Shown here piece by piece: positions 1 through 6,304 of a stretch of 9,491 nt of DNA. Position 1 is the first letter of the stretch. Each line of letters begins with the position of its first letter. A program made the position numbers and the translations under genes. The stretch spans positions 1-9,491 of the forward strand of contig JANWHO010000110.1 in assembly GCA_025450375.1 (NCBI GenBank), given 5' to 3'. The notes below the pieces were generated by a model. That model was not told the origin of the DNA. It searched no databases and saw nothing but the letters and a program-made list of their open reading frames with translations. The stretch comes from Chloroflexota bacterium (lineage in GTDB: Bacteria; Chloroflexota; UBA5177; JANWHV01).

Positions 1-213
1 GAAGCCGATCTCCCTCATGTATTTACTTCATTTTTCCGCGGCTCGAACGTCGGTGGAAATATTCCTGGCAGCGGCATTGGACTGGCCAGCGCTCGCCAGA
101 TCGTGGAGCAGCATGGCGGATATATCAGTGCGGCGGGGAACCCGGGAAACGGGGCCACCTTTACCGTGCGGATCCCTCTTGCGGCTGAGCCGGCAGGTTT
201 TGGAATCACTTAA
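1..213 (+). CDS. Sensor histidine kinase, C-terminal end (partial)
   Basis: This is the last 70 residues of a sensor histidine kinase; the 5' part lies outside the window. The frame starts at base 1 and ends at TAA 211-213. It shows the end of the HATPase_c ATP-binding domain: an F-box-like FFRGSN (residues 11-16), then the G2 box GSGIGLA, then the helix ARQIVEQHGG, and the closing strands GNGATFTVRIPL. In this family the domain binds ATP and phosphorylates a histidine in the upstream dimerisation domain, which then feeds a response regulator. Such a regulator starts 30 bases downstream on the same strand, so the two probably form a two-component pair. The input signal cannot be judged because the sensor domain is not in the window. 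Confidence 0.9.
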   Translation, partial: EADLPHVFTSFFRGSNVGGNIPGSGIGLASARQIVEQHGGYISAAGNPGNGATFTVRIPLAAEPAGFGIT

Positions 214-243
214 GGGGCGACAGGCTAGACGAGGGGATGGGTA

Positions 244-621
244 GTGAGCATGGTGAAGGGACAGGGAACCGTTCTCGTGGTGGACGACGATCCAATGATC
301 CTGGATTTCATCACCGAAGCTCTCACTGACGACGGCTACAAGGTGCTGACCGCCGTAGGCGCGGAGGCTCTACCGGTCGCCGCCGATCGGCAGCCCGACT
401 GCATTCTCCTCGATCTGCAAATGCCCGGCATGGATGGAGTCGAGGTGAGTCGCCGCCTGCGCGACCAGGACTCCACGGCTGCGATCCCCATCATCGTCAT
501 GTCCGCCAAGGATCGGCTGCAGGCAACCACCTCTCGGATGCAGATCAATGATCAACTGTCCAAGCCGTTTGGCCTGGCCCAGTTATACGCGGTGGTAAGG
601 CGCTGGTCCGGCGCCGCTTGA
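244..621 (+). CDS. Single-domain (CheY-like) response regulator
   Basis: This 125-residue protein is a receiver domain and nothing more. The acidic pocket DDD is at residues 14-16, the phospho-acceptor is Asp57 in LLDLQMPGMDG, the switch Ser is Ser87 in IVMSAK, and the invariant Lys is Lys107 in SKPF. All catalytic receiver residues are therefore present. There is no DNA-binding or enzymatic output domain, so it should act by protein contact or as a phosphorelay intermediate; which one cannot be seen. The GTG start at 244 is chosen because a GAGGGGA Shine-Dalgarno site lies at 231-237, 6 bases upstream; the ATG at 250 is the alternative. The gene follows the histidine kinase by 30 bases and is most likely its partner. 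It converges on the MFS gene, with a 25-base gap between the two stops. Confidence 0.92.
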   Translation: MSMVKGQGTVLVVDDDPMILDFITEALTDDGYKVLTAVGAEALPVAADRQPDCILLDLQMPGMDGVEVSRRLRDQDSTAAIPIIVMSAKDRLQATTSRMQINDQLSKPFGLAQLYAVVRRWSGAA

Positions 622-646
622 GCCCACGACTGGATCGCCGAAGGTC

Positions 647-2389
647 CTACCCCTGGGCTGCCGCTTCCTCGCCGTGAATGTAGCGCTTCCCACGGAGCAG
701 CGAGGCAATCGCGGCAATCAGGGAGATCGCGGCGGACACGTAGAAGGCCAGATGCAGTCCGTTCATGAAAGCCGGAAGGATGAGATGGGGGAAGAAGGCG
801 TGTCCGAACAGCACGGACTGAGTGTGATGGCTGAGATGGGCTGACGCCGAGGATGGAACCAGGGACCGCATTGGATTGTAACCCAGGAAGGCGGCGAACA
901 GCACCCCAATCGGCGGCAGATGTGAGATCTGGCGCGAGAGCATCACCGACAGCCCATTTTGATGCAAGCCCTGATACATCACGGTAGGAAGACTGGCCGC
1001 TAGCCCGGCGGTCAGGATACTGAAGAAGAAGGCGATACTTACCATCTGGCCCGCGTTCTGAAACGTGCCCCGCATGCCCGACGCCACGCCGCGCGCTTCC
1101 GGGGGCACCGAGTTCATAATGCTGGTGGTGTTGGGGGCGGCGAAGAGGCCCATTCCGATGCCCAGAATCAAGAGTAGGGCGAAGAAGATCCCCCGATTGA
1201 AATCACCGGGCAGTGTACAGAGGGCAACGAAGCCGGCGGCGGTTATCAACATCCCCCCGGTGGCGAAGGCACGGGCGCCAAAGCGATCGGACAGCCAGCC
1301 GGAAGCTGGACCACTGATCACGAACCCAATTAGCATGGGCATGGTGTAAATCCCCGCCCACAACGGTGTCTGCTCGAACGAGTACCCGTGAAGAGGAAGC
1401 CAGATTCCCTGTAACCAGATGATGAGCATGAACTGCAACCCTCCGCGGGCCAGGGAGGCGCAGAAGCCGCTGATGTTCCCAGCCGTGAACATCCGGATCT
1501 TGAAGAGTTCCAGGTGGAAGAGCGGATCGGCCACGTGCGTCTCAATCCAGGCGAAGGCGCCAAGGATAAGGGCGCCTCCTACCAGGCATCCAATCACCCA
1601 GGGATTGGACCAACCCATTGAACTGCTCCCATACGGCTCGATACCGTAGGTCAGTCCAATCAAGATTGCCGTCAGCCCCACTCCAAAGGTCACGTTGCCC
1701 GGAATATCCAGTTTCTGCCCACGCCGGATGGCCGCGACCTCGTGGAGCCCGAGATAGCCATGGATCGTGCCCACCAGGCCGAATGGTACGCTGACCAGGA
1801 ACACCAGACGCCAGTCAATGGTGGAGAGCCATCCACCAAGGAGCAGCCCTCCCAGGGCGCCCACGATGGCCGCTACCTGGCTTACCCCCATGGCGGTTCC
1901 GCGCTGCCTGGGTGGAAACGCATCGGTGAGGAGGGCGGCACTGTTGGCGAACAGGAAGGCGCCCCCCACTCCCTGAATCAAGCGGAGCACCAGAATGATC
2001 GTGGCCGCTTGATCGCCAGTCCCTGGCGTGAAGGCCAGCAGGCCCGAAGCAACCGTGAAGATGGCAAAGCCAAGGTTGTACAGCTTTACCCTGCCAAACA
2101 TGTCGGAAATCCGGCCAAAGGTGACTAGAAGGGTCGCGGTCACTACCATGTAACCAAGGAGAATCCACAGGAGATAGCCCGACTGCCCAGGGGCCAGCGG
2201 ACTGATCGCTATCCCCCGGAAAATGGCGGGAAGCGATATGAGCAAAATGCTGCTGTTAATCGAGGCAACCAGCATCCCAATCGTCGTGTTGATCAGGACG
2301 GTCCACTTGTAACCATCGTCATACGCTTGGGGCAGCGGTTGCGCGCCTGACAGTTTCGTGACGGAGGCTGGTACGCTGACCGCCGACAT
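647..2389 (-). CDS. DHA2-type MFS drug efflux transporter
   Basis: This is a 580-residue integral membrane protein of the major facilitator superfamily. Its length and hydrophobic pattern suit the 14-helix DHA2 drug:H+ antiporters. Visible motifs include a TM1 segment ending NSSILLISLPAIFRGI (about 45-60), motif A GRISDMFGRVK (92-102) in the loop after TM2, a motif-B-like LRLIQGVGGAF with Arg136, and an antiporter motif-C-like stretch QVAAIVGALGGLLLGG (171-186). TM1 has NSS where many DHA2 pumps have LDxT. A long loop near the C terminus (about 490-535) is rich in His and Ser. The start at 2389 has a GGGAG site just upstream. The gene is divergent from a MarR-type regulator, the usual arrangement for an efflux pump controlled by a ligand-responsive repressor. 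The substrate is unknown, but amphipathic drugs, dyes or organic anions are typical for the family. Confidence 0.9.
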   Translation of the reverse strand: MSAVSVPASVTKLSGAQPLPQAYDDGYKWTVLINTTIGMLVASINSSILLISLPAIFRGIAISPLAPGQSGYLLWILLGYMVVTATLLVTFGRISDMFGRVKLYNLGFAIFTVASGLLAFTPGTGDQAATIILVLRLIQGVGGAFLFANSAALLTDAFPPRQRGTAMGVSQVAAIVGALGGLLLGGWLSTIDWRLVFLVSVPFGLVGTIHGYLGLHEVAAIRRGQKLDIPGNVTFGVGLTAILIGLTYGIEPYGSSSMGWSNPWVIGCLVGGALILGAFAWIETHVADPLFHLELFKIRMFTAGNISGFCASLARGGLQFMLIIWLQGIWLPLHGYSFEQTPLWAGIYTMPMLIGFVISGPASGWLSDRFGARAFATGGMLITAAGFVALCTLPGDFNRGIFFALLLILGIGMGLFAAPNTTSIMNSVPPEARGVASGMRGTFQNAGQMVSIAFFFSILTAGLAASLPTVMYQGLHQNGLSVMLSRQISHLPPIGVLFAAFLGYNPMRSLVPSSASAHLSHHTQSVLFGHAFFPHLILPAFMNGLHLAFYVSAAISLIAAIASLLRGKRYIHGEEAAAQG

Positions 2390-2506
2390 ATGGAGTCTCC
2401 CGTTGGCTTGAAAAAGTCCACGGGGCCGCGAACCACGGCGCCGCTGGGTTTGTAGTCAGTACCGGACGAGAAGCGTAAGGCTGGTAAACCACGACACGCG
2501 ATACCA

Positions 2507-2535
2507 TGGACCCGCGCTTGTTACCGTGGCATACT
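2507..2535 (+). promoter_or_regulatory. Candidate promoter of the marR-type gene
   Basis: TGGACC (2507-2512) and CATACT (2530-2535) are separated by 17 bases, and each matches 4 of 6 sigma70 consensus positions. Transcription would begin near 2542, inside the tandem palindromes, giving a leader of about 35 bases. The match is modest and the call rests partly on its position. Confidence 0.3.
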
Positions 2536-2558
2536 CATAGAGTAGCACAATAGTTGTG
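2532..2558. promoter_or_regulatory. Two adjacent 13-bp palindromes, candidate MarR operators
   Basis: TACTCATAGAGTA (2532-2544) and CACAATAGTTGTG (2546-2558) are both perfect inverted repeats with 5-base arms and a 3-base centre. A single base separates them and their centres are 14 bp apart. Both contain ATAG near the middle but have different arms. They lie in the divergent intergenic region between the MFS exporter and the MarR-type gene, overlapping the predicted -10 elements of both promoters. MarR dimers generally bind short inverted repeats in such regions, so these are the natural operator candidates; binding is inferred. Confidence 0.5.
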
Positions 2559-2566
2559 ATTATCAA
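2539..2566 (-). promoter_or_regulatory. Candidate promoter of the MFS gene
   Basis: Read on the minus strand, TTGATA (2561-2566, 5 of 6 to the -35 consensus) is followed after 16 bases by TACTCT (2539-2544), preceded by TGC as in an extended -10. One perfect palindrome (2546-2558) fills the spacer and the other (2532-2544) covers the -10. The transcript would carry a leader of roughly 140 bases before the start at 2389. Confidence 0.4.
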
Positions 2567-2569
2567 GGA
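2565..2569 (+). promoter_or_regulatory. Shine-Dalgarno site that fixes the MarR start
   Basis: AAGGA lies 7 bases upstream of ATG 2577. The longer reading frame opens with GTG 2556, which has no such site and sits within the second palindrome, so 2577 is preferred. Confidence 0.65.
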
Positions 2570-2576
2570 CCAACCA

Positions 2577-3032
2577 ATGATGGATATGAATGGCGTCCTA
2601 ATTCCCGACGCGCTATGGCAGGTGGGGGCAATGCTGCGCCTCCTGCGAGCGGTCGATCAACAGCTTCGCGTCGCCTCTCCGGAGGCACTCTCGTTGGCCG
2701 AGCTCAGCGTTTTGAGCCAGGTCCGACAGGGGCGAACCCTACCGTCTCGCATAGCCCGCGCCCTCGGTGCCGACCCGGCCCGTGTCACCCATCTGGTAAG
2801 AGGTCTGGTGGGTGCGGGAGCCCTCACCCGAACCCTCGACCCTTCAGACCGACGTTGCTGGCGGCTGGGCGTCACCAGGGCGGGGGAGGCGCTCCTTGAG
2901 ACTGGGCGGGACAGCGTACAGGCCGCCCTCGAATCCATCCTGGTACTCCTCACGGAGGAGGAACGGGCCGCGCTGAGCGTGGGCCTCGCTGGGGTGCGCA
3001 GAGTGCTCACGCCGGAGGCCGTATCGGCCTGA
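2577..3032 (+). CDS. MarR-family transcriptional regulator
   Basis: This 151-residue protein has the layout of MarR/SlyA winged-helix repressors. An N-terminal dimerisation helix (about 10-33) is followed by LSLAELSVLSQV, then a helix-turn-helix with recognition helix around ADPARVTHLVRGLVGAG (65-81), the wing with the family's D-x-R signature LDPSDRRCWRLGVT (87-100), and a C-terminal dimerisation helix (about 104-145). Such proteins act as homodimers that release DNA when they bind phenolic or other amphipathic ligands, or when cysteines are oxidised; one Cys (Cys94) sits in the wing. It is divergent from the MFS exporter and shares a tandem palindrome with it, so repression of the pump and of itself is the likely job. 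The 2577 start replaces GTG 2556 because of the AAGGA site. The base after the two possible ATGs (2577, 2580) leaves a 1-codon ambiguity. Confidence 0.9.
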   Translation: MMDMNGVLIPDALWQVGAMLRLLRAVDQQLRVASPEALSLAELSVLSQVRQGRTLPSRIARALGADPARVTHLVRGLVGAGALTRTLDPSDRRCWRLGVTRAGEALLETGRDSVQAALESILVLLTEEERAALSVGLAGVRRVLTPEAVSA

Positions 3033-3101
3033 CAGCCAGGAAGTCCATGCCACGCTATCCGGGCGACTGATACTGTACACTCCCCCTGAGGGAGGCGCAC
3101 C

Positions 3102-3770
3102 ATGGCCACGCGGCAGCCGTTCAATGTGGACCAGGCACTTGATCGGGTGAGCCATGCCGTGGAGGATTTCCCGAAGGCGGCGCTGTTCGAACTGTATGAT
3201 GAAGGCTTCCATGACCCTTTCCAACAACTGGTAGCCTGCATCATCTCGATTCGCACGCGTGACGAAACGATGCTTCCGGTGGCACGGCAACTCCTTGGCA
3301 CAGCGCCGACTCCCGCCGCCATGGCCGCTTTACCGATTGCTGAGATTGACGAACAGATTCTGCGGTCCAGCTTCCACGCCCAAAAGGCGGCCAATATCTC
3401 CGCCATCGCGAAGCTGGTCGACCAGAATTATGATGGGGCGCTTCCCTGTGATTTCGAATTCTTGGTGTCGCTACCTGGAGTGGGGCCGAAGTGCGCCAAC
3501 CTGGTGCTTGGAATCGCCTGCGGTCAGCCGGCTATTGGGGTGGACATCCATGTCCATCGAGTGACGAATCGATGGGGCTACGTGCGTACCACCTCCCCCG
3601 AGTCGACCATGGAGGCTCTGAAGCTGGTATTGCCTCAAGCCTATTGGGTGACGATCAATCGCCTCCTGGTGCCGTTCGGCAAGCACATCTGCCTCGGACC
3701 GCGCCCTCTCTGCTCTACCTGCCCCGTGTTCGATATGTGCGAACGCCGTGGGGTAGTCAGCAGTCTGTGA
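3102..3770 (+). CDS. nth: Endonuclease III-type DNA glycosylase/AP lyase
   Basis: This 222-residue protein belongs to the HhH-GPD base-excision-repair family; members remove oxidised pyrimidines and nick at abasic sites. The helix-hairpin-helix is LPGVGPKCANLVLG (124-137), with the catalytic Lys at 130. The catalytic Asp is Asp148 in VDIHVHRV, 18 residues later, the same spacing as Lys120/Asp138 of E. coli Nth. The [4Fe-4S] motif is intact at Cys196-X6-Cys203-X2-Cys206-X5-Cys212. The N-terminal ISIRTRDE (49-55) replaces the E. coli SAQATD region, as in several Nth-like subfamilies. A strong GAGGGAGG site (3088-3095) is 6 bases before ATG 3102. It follows the MarR-type gene by 69 bases on the same strand; whether they are co-transcribed is unclear. 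The family is secure, but exact lesion preference is not visible. Confidence 0.92.
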   Translation: MATRQPFNVDQALDRVSHAVEDFPKAALFELYDEGFHDPFQQLVACIISIRTRDETMLPVARQLLGTAPTPAAMAALPIAEIDEQILRSSFHAQKAANISAIAKLVDQNYDGALPCDFEFLVSLPGVGPKCANLVLGIACGQPAIGVDIHVHRVTNRWGYVRTTSPESTMEALKLVLPQAYWVTINRLLVPFGKHICLGPRPLCSTCPVFDMCERRGVVSSL

Positions 3771-3782
3771 GGGAGGTCAGGG

Positions 3783-3810
3783 GGATCTCCAGGTTGAAGC
3801 GTGGATCTCC
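3783..3810. repeat. Direct repeat GGATCTCC around a promoter
   Basis: GGATCTCC occurs at 3783-3790 and 3803-3810, exactly 20 bp apart (about two helical turns). One copy lies just upstream of the predicted -35 element, the other within the -35/-10 spacer. This position suits an activator or repressor binding on one DNA face, though 8-base repeats can arise by chance. Confidence 0.4.
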
Positions 3811-3822
3811 CCCTGCTACAAT
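3794..3822 (+). promoter_or_regulatory. Sigma70-like promoter of the TPR-like gene
   Basis: TTGAAG (3794-3799, 4 of 6) and TACAAT (3817-3822, 5 of 6) are separated by the ideal 17 bases. Transcription would start near 3829, leaving a leader of about 44 bases to ATG 3873. The GTG at 3801 falls inside the spacer and so cannot be the start of a protein made from this promoter. It is the best promoter match in the window. Confidence 0.6.
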
Positions 3823-3872
3823 CTGCGTCATGCGCATTCCGCGGCGTATCTGATCATTTTGGGGGCGGCCGC

Positions 3873-5042
3873 ATGAGGGAATCCAGTGACCCACCGTTGT
3901 CCAGAAACAAGATCCCGTCAGGGCCCTTCCGTTGGATCATCTTGTTCGCTGATAAAATGCGGGCCCGAGGTGACTTCCGGCGAGAGCGCCTCATGTATTT
4001 TGCTCTGGAGGCGCTGGAAATCCGCGAGAAGGAGCCCGAGCGCGCGCTCAAACTCTATAATCAAGGCCGGGATGAGGCCGTCGCCCTCCGAGAGTCCTGG
4101 TGGATTCTCTTCTTCGATTACCTCCGTCTCCAGATCATCACGGGGCCTCTGGGAGACCTGGCGGAGGGCCTGAGAATCGCCGAGGCGGGAGTAGCGGAAG
4201 CGGACAAGCCGCTCTACGCGCGCTTCCCCCAACGGGTCTGTTTGCATGAAGATGTCATCCGCATTCAGTGTGGCATCGACCCACTCGGATTTGCCCCGCA
4301 AATCGAGGCCGGCATCGACTTCATGATCAACAACCTGGAAGCGGACTCGCTGTGCCATGATTGCTTGCGAGGAGTCAAAATCCGTTATGCCCTGGAAATA
4401 GGGCGCTGGGAAGAAGCGCGGAAACTCCTGCTGGAGAGCCTTGCCACCCCAGTGGGCGGAATGCACCCGATCAAGCCCCAGAGTGAGCGGCACATGGTGG
4501 GCCAGAAAGTCACCACCGAGAAGATTCGCGCGGCGGAATATACGCAACTCTGCGTCGTGGCCTGGAATTGTGGGGAATCGGAGAATCTGCGCGCCTGGGC
4601 GCTGGAGGGAGAAGCGACCGGGCGCCGGGTTGATGAGTACGCGTGCATCGCTGAATGCTTGATGTGGCAGGCCGTGCTGGCGCGGAGAGATGGAGACGCG
4701 GCGACCGCCCAGCGCCTGTGCCAGCGAGCGATTCAGGAAAACAAGCAGAGCCTATGGATCGCGGGAACATCCTATTTCGATGCTCTGTGCCTCTTTTATG
4801 AAGAGAGCGGCGAACTGCGTATGGCCTGCCAGGCGCGAGCCCACCAATTGAACCTCTTGCGCGGCAAAGGCCAGACCTTTGTCGAGGTTCGCGCTCACGC
4901 CGAGCGCTGCCGCCTCCTGAGTCTCATGGGCCATTCACTGGAATCCGCCCTCCCGGCCGCCCGCGACGCGGCTGGCTTTCTGATCAACTCAGAACCAGCA
5001 CTGGAGACCCTTGAGCGTATTGCCCACGGCGTACATCGCTAA
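3873..5042 (+). CDS. TPR-like helical-repeat protein, function unknown
   Basis: I do not recognise a named family for this 389-residue protein. It has no signal peptide or membrane segment and appears cytoplasmic. It is almost entirely alpha-helical by composition. Several stretches look like tetratricopeptide helical hairpins: about 40-72, 168-190 (EIGRWEEARKLLLESL), 262-290 (VLARRDGDAATAQRLCQRAI) and 303-330 (LFYEESGELRMACQARAHQL). TPR folds mediate protein contacts, as in the C-terminal regions of some large bacterial transcription factors, but there is no DNA-binding or enzymatic domain here. The 150-240 region is distinctive, with CHDC at 161-164 and several other Cys. ATG 3873 is chosen over GTG 3801 because a good promoter overlaps the latter; GGGGG at 3861-3865 is a fair ribosome site. 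It has its own promoter and converges on the next gene, so it looks monocistronic. Confidence 0.8.
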   Translation: MRESSDPPLSRNKIPSGPFRWIILFADKMRARGDFRRERLMYFALEALEIREKEPERALKLYNQGRDEAVALRESWWILFFDYLRLQIITGPLGDLAEGLRIAEAGVAEADKPLYARFPQRVCLHEDVIRIQCGIDPLGFAPQIEAGIDFMINNLEADSLCHDCLRGVKIRYALEIGRWEEARKLLLESLATPVGGMHPIKPQSERHMVGQKVTTEKIRAAEYTQLCVVAWNCGESENLRAWALEGEATGRRVDEYACIAECLMWQAVLARRDGDAATAQRLCQRAIQENKQSLWIAGTSYFDALCLFYEESGELRMACQARAHQLNLLRGKGQTFVEVRAHAERCRLLSLMGHSLESALPAARDAAGFLINSEPALETLERIAHGVHR

Positions 5043-5047
5043 TCAGT

Positions 5048-5064
5048 CGGATCGGACCGATTCG
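5048..5064. terminator. Weak hairpin between convergent genes
   Basis: CGGATCG and CGATTCG can pair over 7 bp (one G-T) around a GAC loop, in the 36-base gap between two convergent genes. Neither strand has a following T-run, so intrinsic termination is doubtful. At most this is a bidirectional 3'-end structure. Confidence 0.25.
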
Positions 5065-5078
5065 TCCCATCGGATCAC

Positions 5079-6215
5079 TTAGAAGCCAAGCGGGCCGCGC
5101 TTATAGTAGCCCGCAAGCTCGGTGTAGGTGAACCCGCTGATCGGTTTGCCCTGAAGCGTTCCGGAGAGCCGGCCACTGCCCTCCCAGTAGGTGCTGTATG
5201 GATCTACTTGATCCACGATCTCCTGGTTTGGCACGGATGAGGTTACTACCGCCTTCAGGCCGATAGCGGGGACCGCTATTTTCCAGGCGAGCGGATAGGT
5301 GATATGGCTCCGCGGGCTCGTCCAGGGCCGGCCAAGCGATGTCATCGTAGCTCCGCGAGTAAAGAGTTGCGGCACATGGGCAAAGCTGACCGTGGCGTAC
5401 TTGGACCCCGAACGAGGACCGCCGAGGAAATTCACCAGTGAAAGGCTGGTTCCGTTGGCCAGTTGAACGGCCATCCAGTCCCAACCTTTTTGGGTGGACC
5501 AGTCCCATTGCCCCCATTGATGATCCATCCAGGAGAGCCCGGTGACCGCCAGCTTTTGCCCATTCAGGAGAAGCGTGCCGGTAGTAGAAAGATTGGTCAG
5601 GCTATAGTAGTAAGAATAGCCATTACCGATCGATACCAGGCCGGTTCCTCCTTCCAGTAACGGAGGACGCATGGTCACTACCCGGAGGTCGAGCGAGCCG
5701 CTGGGCATCCGGGCGGACAGACGGTACGCTGGTCCCGCACCCGGCTCGCTATCGAAGGAGAGAGAACTCCGCTGAGCTGCCAACCGCAACTTTAGCCCGT
5801 GGGTCGCCAGGACTGGCTTACCTGGCGAGGGTAGGATGTACTCAACCGAGGAGTAATAGCGCTTGTGGGTCTCGTCGGTGATCGCAAGGTCGATCCGGTA
5901 GAGCGTGTTTACGGTGAGGAATGGATCCAGTTCTCGGGCGTTGCCAAACTTGAAGGCTACCATCTCGAAACCGTAGCGCGTCGCGGCCCGGTCACGGAGA
6001 TGACCGGTGACGTACCACCACTCGTTTGGTGACTTGCTATGCATGGCGGCGTCCGCCGGCAGATGGATGGGACTGAAAGCCATGGACGCGGCGGGTCCAA
6101 CGGGAATCCCAGCCAAGCAAATCCCAAGTAGAAGTGCCCCGACCCGCAACCAGCGCGCGGTCCAATCCCAACCGCCGGGCCGGTGAGGCCGCCATCCCGA
6201 AGGCTCTCGTCGCAT
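5079..6215 (-). CDS. Exported CrtC/AttH lipocalin-fold protein
   Basis: This 378-residue protein resembles the CrtC family (carotenoid 1,2-hydratase/hydroxyneurosporene synthase, and AttH), which forms two lipocalin-like beta-barrels. Signature stretches are NEWWYVTGHL (64-73), WMDHQWGQWDW (229-239) and the C-terminal YWEGSGRLSG (343-352) with TYTELAGY (363-370). The N terminus is basic and followed by a hydrophobic core, LRVGALLLGICLAGIPVG (23-40), with PAASMA after it; this reads as a signal peptide with cleavage near 44-46, so the protein is probably exported. No lipobox Cys is placed correctly. The ATG at 6215 has a GAGGA site 6 bases upstream, whereas the longer frame begins at a TTG (6239) with none. 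True CrtC adds water to carotenoid double bonds, but no carotenoid gene is nearby, and many homologues are simply uncharacterised secreted proteins. The substrate is therefore unknown. Confidence 0.82.
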   Translation of the reverse strand: MRREPSGWRPHRPGGWDWTARWLRVGALLLGICLAGIPVGPAASMAFSPIHLPADAAMHSKSPNEWWYVTGHLRDRAATRYGFEMVAFKFGNARELDPFLTVNTLYRIDLAITDETHKRYYSSVEYILPSPGKPVLATHGLKLRLAAQRSSLSFDSEPGAGPAYRLSARMPSGSLDLRVVTMRPPLLEGGTGLVSIGNGYSYYYSLTNLSTTGTLLLNGQKLAVTGLSWMDHQWGQWDWSTQKGWDWMAVQLANGTSLSLVNFLGGPRSGSKYATVSFAHVPQLFTRGATMTSLGRPWTSPRSHITYPLAWKIAVPAIGLKAVVTSSVPNQEIVDQVDPYSTYWEGSGRLSGTLQGKPISGFTYTELAGYYKRGPLGF

Positions 6216-6260
6216 CGCGGATCCTCGGCTTTCCTGCAAGCATGAACAGGCGCTACCGGT

Positions 6261-6288
6261 ATGATAGCCGAAGACCGCCGCCCCGCAA
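6261..6288 (-). promoter_or_regulatory. Candidate promoter of the CrtC-like gene
   Basis: On the minus strand TTGCGG (6283-6288, 3 of 6) precedes TATCAT (6261-6266, 5 of 6) by 16 bases. The start of transcription would be near 6254, about 40 bases before ATG 6215. The -10 is good and the -35 poor, so the gene may be transcribed separately from the upstream YihY gene. Confidence 0.4.
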
Positions 6289-6304
6289 CCGTATCCCGCG
6301 GGCG

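Noticed and set aside
621..659. AGCCCA (621-626) with TGGGCT (654-659) as a terminator between the response regulator and the MFS gene
   Set aside because: The stem is only 6 bp with a 27-base loop and no T-run.
1742..2128. A 128-codon + strand frame inside the MFS gene
   Set aside because: It is antisense to conserved MFS motifs on the minus strand and its product resembles nothing known.
2556..2576. GTG 2556 as the MarR start
   Set aside because: There is no ribosome site, and it lies within a palindrome; ATG 2577 has AAGGA at 7-base spacing.
2657..3406. A 249-codon minus-strand frame across the MarR and nth genes
   Set aside because: It overlaps two well-supported + strand genes, and its Ser/Arg-rich product is typical of an antisense frame in GC-rich DNA.
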